DNA of 64,000 nt, taken from contig CAQDYY010000004.1 of NCBI GenBank assembly GCA_948777935.1, positions 1 to 64,000 of the forward strand, read 5' to 3'. Below, piece by piece: positions 19,035-28,862 of the stretch; the first letter of the stretch is position 1, and every line of letters starts with the position of its first letter. The position numbers and the translations under genes were made by a program. This DNA is from an uncultured Clostridia bacterium (lineage in GTDB: Bacteria > Bacillota > Clostridia > TANB77 > CAG-508). The notes under the pieces are model-generated. The model saw nothing but the letters and a program-made list of their open reading frames with translations, ran no database searches and had not been told where the DNA came from.

Positions 19035-19568
19035 CTAATTTTTCATATTTAAATATGTTTCAAGTATTTTTATGTCTCTTTTTGCTACTATTTTTGTAGA
19101 ATATAAATTTGTATATTTAGAAGCTTTTAAATTATAGTAATTTTCTTTCATCCTTATTAATGTTTGTTCTGGAGTTAGCCACAACCTTTCTCCTCCTTCA
19201 TCTTGTTCCATTCTAGTTAATTCTAAATTTTCTAACTTATTTACTATCTTTCCTATAAATACATAAGATGTTTGAATATAATTTGATTTTGTTTTATATT
19301 CTTCTATGTATCCTAAACATTCTATAATTTGAACTTCACAGCCCACTTCTTCTCTTACTTCTCTGATAAACGCCTCTTCAAAACTTTCATTTTCTTCTAG
19401 CCCTCCTCCTGGCAATTTATACATATTTTTATTTTTCTTAAAAAAAACGGCTATATTTCCTTCGTTGTCAAATACAATTCCTCTTGATGCTTTCCTATGA
19501 AATGGATTATTCATTTCTACCATTTTTTCTCCTATATCTTCATCTGTAATTTTTGCAATTAGTTTCAT
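19035..19568 (-). CDS. NUDIX hydrolase
   Basis: 177 residues with a complete NUDIX box (G-GLEEN-E-SFEEAFI-REVREEVG) near residues 54-76. Starts at ATG after GTGAGG. Cleaves nucleoside diphosphates linked to X; the substrate is not predictable. Confidence 0.87.
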   Translation of the reverse strand: MKLIAKITDEDIGEKMVEMNNPFHRKASRGIVFDNEGNIAVFFKKNKNMYKLPGGGLEENESFEEAFIREVREEVGCEVQIIECLGYIEEYKTKSNYIQTSYVFIGKIVNKLENLELTRMEQDEGGERLWLTPEQTLIRMKENYYNLKASKYTNLYSTKIVAKRDIKILETYLNMKN

Positions 19569-19614
19569 TTACATATCCTCACTTTTATAAGTAATTATAA
19601 GTCTAAATTTTAAA

Positions 19615-20031
19615 CTAATTCTCTAATAATGATTGAAATTTATTAAAAAATTCTATATTATGCTTTCTTAAATTAATTGGTCTTAATTCTCTATTTGTAA
19701 AGCAATGTTTCGTATACGCTTGGATAACAGTATTTCCTGTTTTTTCTTCTCTTACATCATAAGTTAAAGTCATTCTAACTCCATTAAATTCTGTAACTAT
19801 AGGTTTTATAGTAATAATATCTCCAGATGTAACATGATGTTTATATTTACAATTAACTTCTAAAGTAGGAATTGTTATACCATTTTCTTCAAGTTTCTGC
19901 ATTGGTAAGTTAAACTTTTCCATCCATGCACATCTTGCCTCTTCTAAAAATCTAATATAATTAGAGTGATGTATGATTCCCATCCTATCTGTCTCATAAT
20001 AATTCATTTTTCTTTTATATTCAAATTCCAT
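19615..20031 (-). CDS. Acyl-CoA thioesterase, 4HBT/YbgC family
   Basis: 138 residues, hotdog fold. The catalytic region is YYETDRMGIIHHSNYIRFLEEAR, with the family Asp/His arrangement. Length is typical. It stands alone next to the integrated element boundary. Confidence 0.85.
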   Translation of the reverse strand: MEFEYKRKMNYYETDRMGIIHHSNYIRFLEEARCAWMEKFNLPMQKLEENGITIPTLEVNCKYKHHVTSGDIITIKPIVTEFNGVRMTLTYDVREEKTGNTVIQAYTKHCFTNRELRPINLRKHNIEFFNKFQSLLEN

Positions 20032-20100
20032 TTATATATTCCTCATTTATATAATATTTTATCCTATATATACTGATTGCGACCATTATGGTCGCATATG

Positions 20101-20153
20101 TGGTGCCCAAGGCGGGACTCGAACCCGCATGGTTTCCCGCACGATTTTGAGTC
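20101..20153 (-). pseudogene. 3' half of tRNA-Leu(CAA), separated from its 5' half by the integrated element
   Basis: Contains the anticodon-loop part CTCAAAA, variable arm, T arm GCGGG-TTCGAGT-CCCGC, acceptor CTTGGGC and encoded ACCA. It starts at the 11-bp core GATTTTGAGTC (20143-20153). Joined to 30705-30745 it makes a perfect tRNA-Leu with stem CACGA/TCGTG. Confidence 0.9.
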
Positions 20154-20399
20154 TTTTAATGTGTTTTATACTTATTAATACTTAGTATTAGATAACACTT
20201 TTTATATAACTCAAAACTATAGTTTTTCTAGCACTTATCTTAATTTTTCTTACTTGCTTAACTATAACATAAATTTACTACATCTTGCAAGTATTTTGTA
20301 AAAATGTTAGATATTCTGCTAGATGTGATAAATAATGTTAGATGTAATAGAATGTTTACTATTGATTAATTTTATGCTATAACCATATTGGTGATAGTT

Positions 20400-21284
20400 A
20401 TGAATAATAAAATAAAAAAATATATTCCTAGTAGAGATATTAAAACTATAAAAAATCATTTTGTTCCACAATCTTATTTACATTTTTTTGAGGATAAAAA
20501 TGGTACCATTTTTGTATATGATAAAAAATTAGACACTGTATATACTTCAACAAAGAAAAATATAGGATTTGAAAAGAATATTTACAATGCAAAAGATAAC
20601 TTTGGAAAGAAAAGTTATGAAGATTTTTATACTTATTCAGTTGACTCTATATATTCAAGCACTATAAATAAGGTAATTTCCTATGCAAAACTTAATAATT
20701 TAGTAGAACATCCATTAAGTATAGGTTCATTAAAGCAAGATTTAGCAAGAATATTAGTAAATCAAGTTTGTCGAGTTCCAGATATGATATATAATATGAA
20801 AGATAATTATATAGAAACTCTAAATTTGATAGATAGAGAATTAAATAGTTCAGATGAACTAAAAAAATTTTCTAGTGTAATTAAAAAGTATCAGGATGAT
20901 TTATATTATAAGGATCTTATGCTTAGCATAGTTACTGACAATGATAGAATAGATAATTTCTCCGCAGAAATTTTATCAAAAACATGGATTTTATTTCACA
21001 ATTTGTCTACCCGAAAATTTATAATTAGTGATAATCCTGTCATTCGATACAATTATAGAACTAAACTTCTCAAAAATGGAATTGGTAGAAACGACGTTTT
21101 TATTGGTTTTCCTTTAACTCCAAATTACTACTTAGCTATTCTTCCTAATGAATATCTTTTAGGTGGAATAACACTTGAAGCTGATAAATGTTTTACAATA
21201 AAGGATGAATCATTAAATACTATAAACTTTTGGAATACATTACAAATAAAAAATTCTACTAGATTTGTATATGGAAATCTTTAA
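20400..21284 (+). CDS. DUF4238-family protein
   Basis: 294 residues from ATG 20400. The N-terminal NHFVPQSYLHFFEDKNGTIFVYDK matches the DUF4238 signature (HxVPxxYLxxF), and FIISDNPVIRYN lies near residue 207. The family is common on mobile elements and its function is unestablished; some members sit in defence regions. First gene inside the left end of the element. Confidence 0.7.
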   Translation: MNNKIKKYIPSRDIKTIKNHFVPQSYLHFFEDKNGTIFVYDKKLDTVYTSTKKNIGFEKNIYNAKDNFGKKSYEDFYTYSVDSIYSSTINKVISYAKLNNLVEHPLSIGSLKQDLARILVNQVCRVPDMIYNMKDNYIETLNLIDRELNSSDELKKFSSVIKKYQDDLYYKDLMLSIVTDNDRIDNFSAEILSKTWILFHNLSTRKFIISDNPVIRYNYRTKLLKNGIGRNDVFIGFPLTPNYYLAILPNEYLLGGITLEADKCFTIKDESLNTINFWNTLQIKNSTRFVYGNL

Positions 21285-21841
21285 ATTATAAGATACATTA
21301 AGACCATTTGTATATAAATACAAAGGTCTTTTTATTATGCAGAGAAATGCAGTACCTCTATAAAAGTGCTAGGTTTGGCAAGCCGTTGCTATAAAGTTTG
21401 CCCGTATTCGTATAAACGGTCTATTTATACAAAGTGCGTGAGTGAGATTTTACAACCATAGACTCACAATAATAAAAGAGTTCTTGGGAGGCAAAGCTTG
21501 ACTGTGGATTTATAATTGTAAAAAGTGTGGACAAGTATGCACATTGATAATTAAATATATTACTATTTATATTATCAGCAATTATAGTAGTTTTTCTACT
21601 TACTAGACTACCTATGAAACGAAGCGACCGACTGACGGTTTCTTGTTATTAGGTGTAATAATCCTTTTTCTAACATTGGGATTATTGCACCTAATTTTCT
21701 TCGCTCTCTCCCTCTGGTTTCTTCTTATACATATGCAGATTTATCTGCCAAATGAGGTACTTTTGTAAAAAAGTCCTCTAGTGTGTTAGAGAAGTTTTTA
21801 ATTTCTTCTCTTCTATACTTACTGAAAGGAGCAATTTTATT
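21285..21841 (+). other. Non-coding region upstream of the relaxase gene, candidate oriT and replication/control region
   Basis: 557 bp without a supported ORF. It contains a 17-bp imperfect inverted repeat at 21648-21664 / 21679-21695 (ATTAGGTGTAATAATCC and its near complement) and a smaller GAAAC...GTTTC dyad just before. Its position directly upstream of a MobV relaxase is typical of oriT. A ribosome-binding site GAAAGGAGC precedes 21842. Confidence 0.55.
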
Positions 21842-23017
21842 ATGAGTTATTCTATTTTAAGAAATGAAAAACACAAAAGAAGTAATGCATCAAAATCATA
21901 TATGCATAATGAAAGAAAAAATAAAAATTATTCAAATACTAATATTGATTTAAGTAAAAGTTATTTGAATTATCATTTGAAGAAACCTCTTGGAAGATAT
22001 GAAAAAGAATTTGACAGACTAAAAGAAGAAAATAACTTAAAAGGGCAAATTAAAGATACAAGTGTTATTGTTTGTGAATTACTAATGACTTCTGATAAAG
22101 AGTTCTTTAATTCTATTGGAGAAGAAGAAACCAAAAGATATTTTAGAGAATGTTATAATTTTGTAGCTGAATACAAAGGTTTAGGCAAGGAAAATATAAT
22201 ATCTGCAGTAGTGCATATGGACGAGGCAACTCCACATATGCACTTATCTTTTATTCCTGTAGTTGATAGTTTTGATAAACACGGAAGTCGTATTCGCAAA
22301 GTGTGTGCTAGTGATTATTGGAAAGGTAAAAACAGTTATGGCAATATGCAAGATGCTTTTAATAAATATGTTAATGATAAAGGCTTTAGACTAGAACGAG
22401 GAGAGCCAAGTGATAGAAAACATCTTTCTACTGAAGAATATAAAAAACTGACTAATTTTGAAGCTACTCAAAAAACATTAAATGATATTACTTTAGACTT
22501 ACCCAATATTCCTAATATCAAAGATGTAAAGGCAAGATTTTTTAATAGAGATGAGCAGATACAAAAGGAAATTATTGAGCCTAAAGATAAATTAATTGAG
22601 CAACTATATGCTGATAATGTTAAACTACACAAAGAATTAAGTAAACAGACTCATTTAGTAGATATGGCATCACAATATAAAAAAGAAAACTCTTATTTAT
22701 GGAATGAGAATAACAAACTTAATAAGAAATGCTCTGATATAGAGTTTGAATCTTCTTATAAGATAGAACGAATAGAGATAAAATTTCGTAAAGAATTAGA
22801 CTTCTTTAAAACTAGAACTAATCAACTAGAAAATGCTTTAAAAGAATGGTCTGAGGCTATACAGTTATTTGCAATATTTATTTGTAAAATAGTAGGCGTT
22901 CCCTTTACAGATACTTTAATTAAAGAATTTGAAAAGAAACATCGCATTTGTTTTGATTTTGAAAGGCAAATGAAAAAATTAGATAAATCAAAGAGAAAGG
23001 ATGATAGAAAATTATGA
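21842..23017 (+). CDS. MobV-family (Pre/Mob) relaxase
   Basis: 391 residues. It begins MSYSILRNEKHKRSNAS, has the MobV motif VVHMDEATPHMHLSF (HxDExTPHMH) near residues 123-137, then a long coiled coil (about 240-330). It nicks oriT and pilots DNA transfer using another element's conjugation machinery. Overlaps the TnpV start by 4 bp. Confidence 0.92.
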   Translation: MSYSILRNEKHKRSNASKSYMHNERKNKNYSNTNIDLSKSYLNYHLKKPLGRYEKEFDRLKEENNLKGQIKDTSVIVCELLMTSDKEFFNSIGEEETKRYFRECYNFVAEYKGLGKENIISAVVHMDEATPHMHLSFIPVVDSFDKHGSRIRKVCASDYWKGKNSYGNMQDAFNKYVNDKGFRLERGEPSDRKHLSTEEYKKLTNFEATQKTLNDITLDLPNIPNIKDVKARFFNRDEQIQKEIIEPKDKLIEQLYADNVKLHKELSKQTHLVDMASQYKKENSYLWNENNKLNKKCSDIEFESSYKIERIEIKFRKELDFFKTRTNQLENALKEWSEAIQLFAIFICKIVGVPFTDTLIKEFEKKHRICFDFERQMKKLDKSKRKDDRKL

Positions 23018-23367
23018 AAATAACTTATACAAAGATTGGAGATTATTATTTACCAAACTTAGTATTATCAAATAATACTAAAAACGTTACATTAGGAAAG
23101 TATGCTAGAATGAGGTTAAATTACCTTAAAAACCATAAGAAAGCAGAATATACAATACTATTTATAAATGATGAGCTTATAAATCACTTGCTAGATATAG
23201 ATAAACAAGCAAGTGATTTTTTTGATATACAAATGAAACTAATGGCAGAAAAAGAAGGCATTACAGAAGAATTAAAAGCAACTAATCAATTAGAATGGGT
23301 TGGTAAGATGAACAACCTAAAAAATTCTATCGAAGAAATAATTTTAGAAAGATATATTTATAATTAA
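23014..23367 (+). CDS. TnpV-like transposon-encoded protein
   Basis: 117 residues matching the TnpV pattern: IGDYYLPNL, GKYARMRLNYLKNHKKAEYT, then MAEKEGITEELKATNQLEWVGKMNNLKN. Found on many Clostridia mobilizable elements; molecular role unknown. Translationally coupled to the relaxase (ATGA-type overlap) and to the next gene. Confidence 0.82.
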   Translation: MKITYTKIGDYYLPNLVLSNNTKNVTLGKYARMRLNYLKNHKKAEYTILFINDELINHLLDIDKQASDFFDIQMKLMAEKEGITEELKATNQLEWVGKMNNLKNSIEEIILERYIYN

Positions 23368-23381
23368 TGGAGGTATTAGAT

Positions 23382-23723
23382 ATGAATGAAGAACAAAGAT
23401 TTATTTCATTTTATGATGAGAACAGTGATAATTTTTATGAACTTTTTGATGGTGTTAGAACTTACTTAAAGAATAACAATGAAGATTATAAAGAATTGCA
23501 TAAGCAAATTTACAAAATTTTAGATAGCAATGTTACTCTACAAAAATTACTTGATGATGAAGTTTTAGAAGATGGACTTTCAAAAGAAGATTGCTTGTCT
23601 ATTTCTAAAATTCTTCACTTATATTATGACTTACAAGACATTATTGAAAAGGAAATTTATTTTAAAGGTGGTATGGATGCTTATTACTATTTTTGTAAAT
23701 TAGGTATTATTAAAAGTAAATAA
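23382..23723 (+). CDS. Small acidic mobile-element protein, unknown function
   Basis: 113 residues from ATG 23382, chosen because AATGGAGG is well spaced to it. Acidic, predicted all-helical, no recognised motif. Third gene of the mob-tnpV operon, ended by a hairpin terminator. Confidence 0.65.
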   Translation: MNEEQRFISFYDENSDNFYELFDGVRTYLKNNNEDYKELHKQIYKILDSNVTLQKLLDDEVLEDGLSKEDCLSISKILHLYYDLQDIIEKEIYFKGGMDAYYYFCKLGIIKSK

Positions 23724-23731
23724 ATGTTATT

Positions 23732-23757
23732 AAGGAGCATATAAAAATGCTCCTTTT
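23732..23757. terminator. Terminator between convergent element operons
   Basis: AAGGAGCAT / ATGCTCCTT stem with T-rich tail, between convergent genes. Confidence 0.75.
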
Positions 23758-23772
23758 CATCTTTATTTTGAT

Positions 23773-24123
23773 TTACTTTACAAATTCATAATTATCAGTT
23801 GGTAATTTGGCACCACTTCTTTTTAGTAACTCAAATTCGTCATATTCTGTCATTCCATAAGTAGCCAAAATTTCCTTAATCTCTGGTCTTCGTTTATCAG
23901 GAAGTCTTGCCCCAAATACTGCAAAAAGATGTGGATTTTCATATGTTGCATTGATTTGAGGAAAAGCAACTAATAATTCAAATCCATCTTTTTGTGCTTC
24001 TTTTACATTTTCTAAAATATATTTAAAATAAAAAGTTTCATTTTCTTTATATAATTCTGCAACTTTATATTTATTTCCAGTATTGACATCTGTCCAAATT
24101 AAATATACTAAATCTTTTTTCAT
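23773..24123 (-). CDS. HIRAN-like companion of the HipA-like kinase
   Basis: 116 residues. The N-terminus LIWTDVNTGNKYKVAELYK and C-terminus LPDKRRPEIKEILATYGM, ending LLKRSGAKLPTDNYEFV, recall the small HIRAN-like proteins encoded beside HipA/CtkA-type kinases. It begins 6 bp after the kinase stop, so one operon. The function (antitoxin or substrate adaptor) is inferred from position only. Confidence 0.5.
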   Translation of the reverse strand: MKKDLVYLIWTDVNTGNKYKVAELYKENETFYFKYILENVKEAQKDGFELLVAFPQINATYENPHLFAVFGARLPDKRRPEIKEILATYGMTEYDEFELLKRSGAKLPTDNYEFVK

Positions 24124-24129
24124 TTTCTT

Positions 24130-25060
24130 TTACACCTCATCTTTCAAATTATATATTTCTAACATTCTTTTTCTTCTCTCAAAAAGAAACATTTTCAATA
24201 ATTTTTTCATATCTTCGCTTATTATATTATTATCAAATTCATTTAAAATTCTATCAATGCTTTTCTCATTAACATTATCTTTAATTTTCTCTATATATGA
24301 AATAGTTAATTTATATTCGTTTTCTTTTAATTTTTTTAATAAATCAAAATGCTTTATTGGTCTTTCATTTTCCCAACCTATTGCAGACTTTGACTTTGTA
24401 TTTACTAATGCCTCAAATTTCATCTTGTCTTTAAAAAATATTTCTATGTCACTATTATCCTCATATGCACATAGTGAAGATCCATTGTCGTATAAAGGAC
24501 ATAACTTTAACTTCAAATAATTTTCTCCATCAACATTTTTTATATACGGAATAACGCCCCAATTACTATGATGTCTGTCGCTATTTCCAATCAAACAATC
24601 AAATACTATTAACTTTAATATTTCCGATATATCTAACAATTTACCAATGCTATTTTCAATCATTTGTAATGAATACTTTTTATTATTATATTCATCTGTT
24701 AAAGTTTCTTTATTGTAAAATGGATAATGAGCTTGTATATGCTCAAGACCTTCTCTAAAAGTAATATCGTTATTTTTGTTAATATTATAACTCATTGATC
24801 CAATTCTTCCGTTTATATGTACCAATATCTACTCTTGCACATTCTACATCAATTAGCTTTCCAATTTCTGTAGCTAACTTTTCAGCCCAGTATTCTCCTG
24901 TTATTATTCTTTTTTCTTTATCCTTTACTTTTGGAAATTTAAAAAGTCCTTTTTCTTTTGTTTTTGGATTAATTAACCATATCTTTTCACTTGCTCCACT
25001 ACCAAATCTTCCAGACTCTTTATCTTCTATCCAATTATCAAAGTTTTTAACTTCAAACAT
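24130..25060 (-). CDS. HipA/CtkA-like kinase, with a CGGA quadruplet at residue 84
   Basis: Triplet reading gives two overlapping fragments. Reading CGGA at 24811..24808 as Gly yields one 309-residue protein: VDIGTYK-G-RIGSMSYNI. Kinase features lie downstream: FDCLIGNSDRHHSNWG (catalytic loop, HxDxN-like) and LCPLYDNGSSL (DFG-equivalent). HipA-like Ser/Thr kinases act as toxins or effectors. Part of the integrated element, so the element itself carries a recoded gene. Confidence 0.82.
24808..24811 (-). other. CGGA quadruplet codon (Gly84 of HipA-like kinase)
   Basis: Preceding codon AAA. Triplet reading stops eight codons later; four-base reading fuses the N-terminal and kinase parts. Confidence 0.85.
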
Positions 25061-25088
25061 TTAATTCCTCCAATCTACAAGTTTTTTA

Positions 25089-25355
25089 TTATTTGTTAAT
25101 ATTTTTCTCCCAAACATTTCTTACTAATTTTAAAGATAATGTTGACAATGTAAAACCAATTACTGGGACTAATGAACTTAAAAGTATATTATCATAATTT
25201 CTTACTATAAACGAATATATAATAACTACTATGTAAGTTAAAATACATATGCATATTTTTCTAGTCCAGCTAGTTTCCCATTTTTTATCTAATTCAACTT
25301 TTTTATTTCTCTCCTTAATTTTTATTATCTCATTTTGCAATTCTTCATTATTCAT
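25089..25355 (-). CDS. Small membrane protein, unknown
   Basis: 88 residues: a charged N-terminal helix (ELQNEIIKIKERNKKVELDKKWE), then two hydrophobic segments around residues 32-48 and 55-75. No family recognised. It lies between the HipA-like gene and the repeat protein in the same direction, overlapping neither. Confidence 0.55.
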   Translation of the reverse strand: MNNEELQNEIIKIKERNKKVELDKKWETSWTRKICICILTYIVVIIYSFIVRNYDNILLSSLVPVIGFTLSTLSLKLVRNVWEKNINK

Positions 25356-25359
25356 TTTT

Positions 25360-27126
25360 CTAATCTCCTCCTAAGGCTTTATCTTTTTTTATTACTTTTA
25401 GCATATTTTTATATTTTACTACATCACTAGACAATTCTATTATTATATTTATTTCTTCATTGCTTATTCCATTGTCTGTCAACGTTCTATCTCTTTCTTC
25501 CCCAGTTAAGTAGTACCACTTTTTAGCTATTTCATTTATAGTACTTTTTCTTTTGGTTTGTAGTTGATTTTCTCCAAGCATTATTCCATTTTCATATTTT
25601 CCATATAAATCTAAAAATATTGTTTCTATTTCTTCTGGTTTTACTTCATATATCTGTAGTAAATCTTGCATTTCTTCTTCTGAAAAAGTATTTTCTCTAA
25701 TAGCCTCTGCAATTTCAAATAATAATAGTTTTCTTTCTAACCTTTGAACTTCATCATAACTTTGGATAACACATTCTTCTTCTTTATCATCTATGTAAAA
25801 TGCTTTCTTAAAATCATCATATTCATCAGACATATTTTCATCTGTTAATACAGCATACACTTCTTGTATCCAATCTGCATCTAATTTATCTTGTTTTGAA
25901 TTTCTTCTAATTATGTATTTTTCAATAGCTTCACTCATTGAGATTTGTTCTTTTCTCATATAATCAACAATTCTTTGAATATCAATACTATTTTCTGTCA
26001 TTAAATGTCTCAATAATAAACCATATTTTTCAAATATCCATTTATTAGGCATATTAGAGCCATTGGTTTGATACTCTTGTTCTGCATCCTCTAATGTTTT
26101 TCCATAAGTGTTTATTGCTCTATAAACAAATGAATAATTTAGTCCATTTTCAACACAATATTCTAACAGAGTTTGTCCATTAGCTAATTTTGTATATTCT
26201 TGTTTCAGTTTTGTTCTTTTTGTATGAGTTTGATTTTGAACTTTTATTTGTTCTACAGACATTCCTCTATTCATCATATTAATTAACTCTGTATATTTTA
26301 TTCCTAAAATCAAAGACAAATCATACAAATTAATATCTCTTTTTCTAACTTTTATTTTCTGAGTTTTTTGTCTTTGTATCTTTGCCATAAATACAGCCTT
26401 TTCTGTACTACTATATCTTTTTAAATATCTTGTAAGAGTAGTTTCTGCAACGTCTTCATCCCTTGCAATAGCTTTTACTGATTTTAATTCTCCTTTGTAT
26501 AATACTTTTTCATTTTCTATTGCTTGTAAAGAAGCATTATATAATTCTACTGCACCTTCAACTGTCTTTGCCTGTTCATAATACTTTACAAATGTTTTCT
26601 TACCTATTCCTAATTCTCTTGCTACAGATGTTTTTGTTCTTTTCTCTCCTTTATAATCTATTTTTTCATTTTCAGCTTTTTCCTTAATTTCTAAACAATG
26701 CTTTACTGATTCATAAATATTTTGTGTTCTGTTGTAATGAGTTTCTAAAGTATCTCTTTTTATATCTTCTCTTTTAGCAATGGCATCTAATGTTATTTTT
26801 TCTCCATAATAATCAATTTTAGATTCATTACATTTTTGTATTGCTTGATATATATCTCCTGTCTGTTCATAATACTTCTTTAACGTTTTAGGATCCTTTA
26901 TTCCGACTCTTTTAGCTATTGTTTGTATAGTTAACTTTTCCCCATCATATTCTACTAAAGAAGCTTCTTTCTCTTCTAAAATTTTTCTGCATATTTTTTC
27001 TGCTTCATATATACTTCCTGTTTGTTCATAATATTTAGTTAGTGTTGTAGTTGTTGTTCCTATTTTTTTAGCAATTGCATTTGTTGATAGCTTTTCTCCA
27101 TAAAATTCTATTTTTTCTCCTAACAT
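25360..27126 (-). CDS. Repeat protein with about five HTH-like IAKxxGI modules
   Basis: 588 residues. The N-terminal 240 residues hold about five repeats of about 47 residues: YxGEKxTxxAIAKRxGIxxxTLxKYYEQTGxIYEAV, each looking like a helix-turn-helix. The C-terminal half is helical and acidic. No known family recognised. It may be a multivalent DNA- or RNA-binding regulator of the element. The order (repeats plus conserved C-terminus) parallels the sigma-like protein at 16490..18424. Confidence 0.55.
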   Translation of the reverse strand: MLGEKIEFYGEKLSTNAIAKKIGTTTTTLTKYYEQTGSIYEAEKICRKILEEKEASLVEYDGEKLTIQTIAKRVGIKDPKTLKKYYEQTGDIYQAIQKCNESKIDYYGEKITLDAIAKREDIKRDTLETHYNRTQNIYESVKHCLEIKEKAENEKIDYKGEKRTKTSVARELGIGKKTFVKYYEQAKTVEGAVELYNASLQAIENEKVLYKGELKSVKAIARDEDVAETTLTRYLKRYSSTEKAVFMAKIQRQKTQKIKVRKRDINLYDLSLILGIKYTELINMMNRGMSVEQIKVQNQTHTKRTKLKQEYTKLANGQTLLEYCVENGLNYSFVYRAINTYGKTLEDAEQEYQTNGSNMPNKWIFEKYGLLLRHLMTENSIDIQRIVDYMRKEQISMSEAIEKYIIRRNSKQDKLDADWIQEVYAVLTDENMSDEYDDFKKAFYIDDKEEECVIQSYDEVQRLERKLLLFEIAEAIRENTFSEEEMQDLLQIYEVKPEEIETIFLDLYGKYENGIMLGENQLQTKRKSTINEIAKKWYYLTGEERDRTLTDNGISNEEINIIIELSSDVVKYKNMLKVIKKDKALGGD

Positions 27127-27152
27127 AACTTTCTCCTAATCTCAAGTAATTT

Positions 27153-28061
27153 CTATTTATTCTTTGCTCTACTTTTATAAACATTCGCTTGATTTCTACA
27201 TTGTGGACTACAATATTCTGCTTTTAGGTTATCTGAAGCAAAAGGTTTACCACAATGTTTACACATTTTTACTGTTTTTCTTTCGCTTGTTTCATTTAAT
27301 GCAAACATTGTATCTATTGCTAGCTTTAAAGAATTAAAATTCCATTCTAAGACAGGTGGGTATTCTTTATTGCTATGCATTAATATTCTACAAGCAATTT
27401 TTGAAGCATTAAAGTTTTCTATGTAATTATCATATTTTTGCCTTGTATAAGCATTTTCTACTTTACTATAATTTTCTATTGCCTCAAATGTTAAATATAA
27501 TCTTCTTGCATAATCCATAATCCAAACTACACCTTCTGAATAGGCTTTTGAAAATACTACTACATATTCTCCTGGTCTATCTATAAAAGCAAGTGGATTT
27601 GCTTCATTTTCTATTGATAATTCTAAAATTTCTCCTTTTGAATTTTCTTTTATTGTAACTTTTTGTTTCTTCTCACATTTTATAAATAGCCTTATGTATT
27701 CTCCAGCAGTTAATGTTTCTTTGTTACAAACTACATTTCCAGCAGGTAAGTATACTTTACTTTGTTTTACAATATCTGTATTTAATGGCAAATATGTTAA
27801 TTCTCCTAATAAACCATATTTTTTTACAAAATCCATAATTTTCTCTTCGGCTAATTTTAATTCATCATTTTCTACATCTCTTCCTATCAGTAGTATATCT
27901 ACTAATATACTGTCAGAAACATTAAATGGGTCATACATTTGGGCTTTAGAGTCTTCCTTTGGTGTTATATATGTAAATTTATCTATTTCTCTTAGTTCAT
28001 AATCACTATATTTAAACCAAAAAGTCTTGAAATTCCCTGTATTATTCTTTCTCATTTTCAC
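27153..28061 (-). CDS. DUF6076-like protein with C-terminal zinc ribbon
   Basis: 302 residues. The C-terminus CKHCGKPFASDNLKAEYCSPQCRNQ is a CxxC...CxxxC zinc ribbon like that of DUF6076-type mobile-element proteins. The N-terminal domain is not recognised. Lies 26 bp upstream of the repeat protein, same transcript. Confidence 0.6.
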   Translation of the reverse strand: MKMRKNNTGNFKTFWFKYSDYELREIDKFTYITPKEDSKAQMYDPFNVSDSILVDILLIGRDVENDELKLAEEKIMDFVKKYGLLGELTYLPLNTDIVKQSKVYLPAGNVVCNKETLTAGEYIRLFIKCEKKQKVTIKENSKGEILELSIENEANPLAFIDRPGEYVVVFSKAYSEGVVWIMDYARRLYLTFEAIENYSKVENAYTRQKYDNYIENFNASKIACRILMHSNKEYPPVLEWNFNSLKLAIDTMFALNETSERKTVKMCKHCGKPFASDNLKAEYCSPQCRNQANVYKSRAKNK

Positions 28062-28323
28062 TCTCCCAAAATTTTTTTTTAAAAAATTTATATGTAATAC
28101 TTGACAAGTACGAATTATTACTATATTATATATGTATAGTAATTGTTGATAAGGTTGTCATATTACATTTTATAATTGATAATATTTATCAAGTTATTAC
28201 TATTATATAGTCTTTATAGATAATAGTCAAGTTTTGTTTGGAAATTTTACCTAAAAGTCCTTAGGATTTTTGTATCTAAAAATCAACAAACAAAAATACA
28301 ACTAAATGAAAGGAGGAAATCTT
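28062..28323. promoter_or_regulatory. Divergent promoter region of the element
   Basis: Separates leftward (DUF6076-like) and rightward (HTH/Xis/Int) transcripts. Very AT-rich, with candidate direct repeats of TTGA(C/T)AA and TATATAGT-like boxes. Nothing more specific can be supported. Confidence 0.4.
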
Positions 28324-28752
28324 TTGGAGAAAAAAGAGCAAATTTTAGATTTATATTTTAATAAACATTTGAAACAAAAGGAAATCGCTGATATTACAAA
28401 TGTTTCTCAACAATATATTTCTAAAACTATTAAGGAAGATGGAAGATATGAACAAGAAAAAAGTTTTAGGAAATCTATTAATGCAGAAAAAAGAAAAATT
28501 GCACAGGCAAAATATCAAAAGAATTATGTTAGAAGTTCTAAAAGAGATATAGTTTATGAACAATTATTAGAACTTCAAAAGCAAGATGCAATAGAGCTTT
28601 CGTATAATGCTCATCCACTTTCCGACTATGCCTGTAAAAAAGCTAATTCTAGTATTTATCACTATGATAGTAAGAAAAATCAATATATTATGCAAAGAGG
28701 TATTAAAGCATCTATTGATTTACCACGAAGAATTAGTGCAAAAGCTTATTAA
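28324..28752 (+). CDS. HTH DNA-binding protein of the element
   Basis: About 142 residues from TTG 28324. AAAGGAGG lies inside the longer frame that starts at ATG 28306, so TTG is preferred. The N-terminal KKEQILDLYFNKHLKQKEIADITNVSQQYISKTI is a clear sigma-region-4-like helix-turn-helix. The rest is basic. Probably regulates excision or transfer. Confidence 0.65.
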   Translation: MEKKEQILDLYFNKHLKQKEIADITNVSQQYISKTIKEDGRYEQEKSFRKSINAEKRKIAQAKYQKNYVRSSKRDIVYEQLLELQKQDAIELSYNAHPLSDYACKKANSSIYHYDSKKNQYIMQRGIKASIDLPRRISAKAY

Positions 28753-28862
28753 TTTTTGAAGAAAAACAAGTATGAGATATTGACCTCTCTCAAAAACGCA
28801 ATACGCATACATATAGTGAAATTTTTATTTGCTATTGTGAATTTTTTAAGGAGGTTAAGTTT

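Noticed and set aside
20101..20153. Independent tRNA pseudogene
   Set aside because: It joins perfectly with 30705-30745 through an 11-bp core to form a complete tRNA-Leu, so it is an integration junction.
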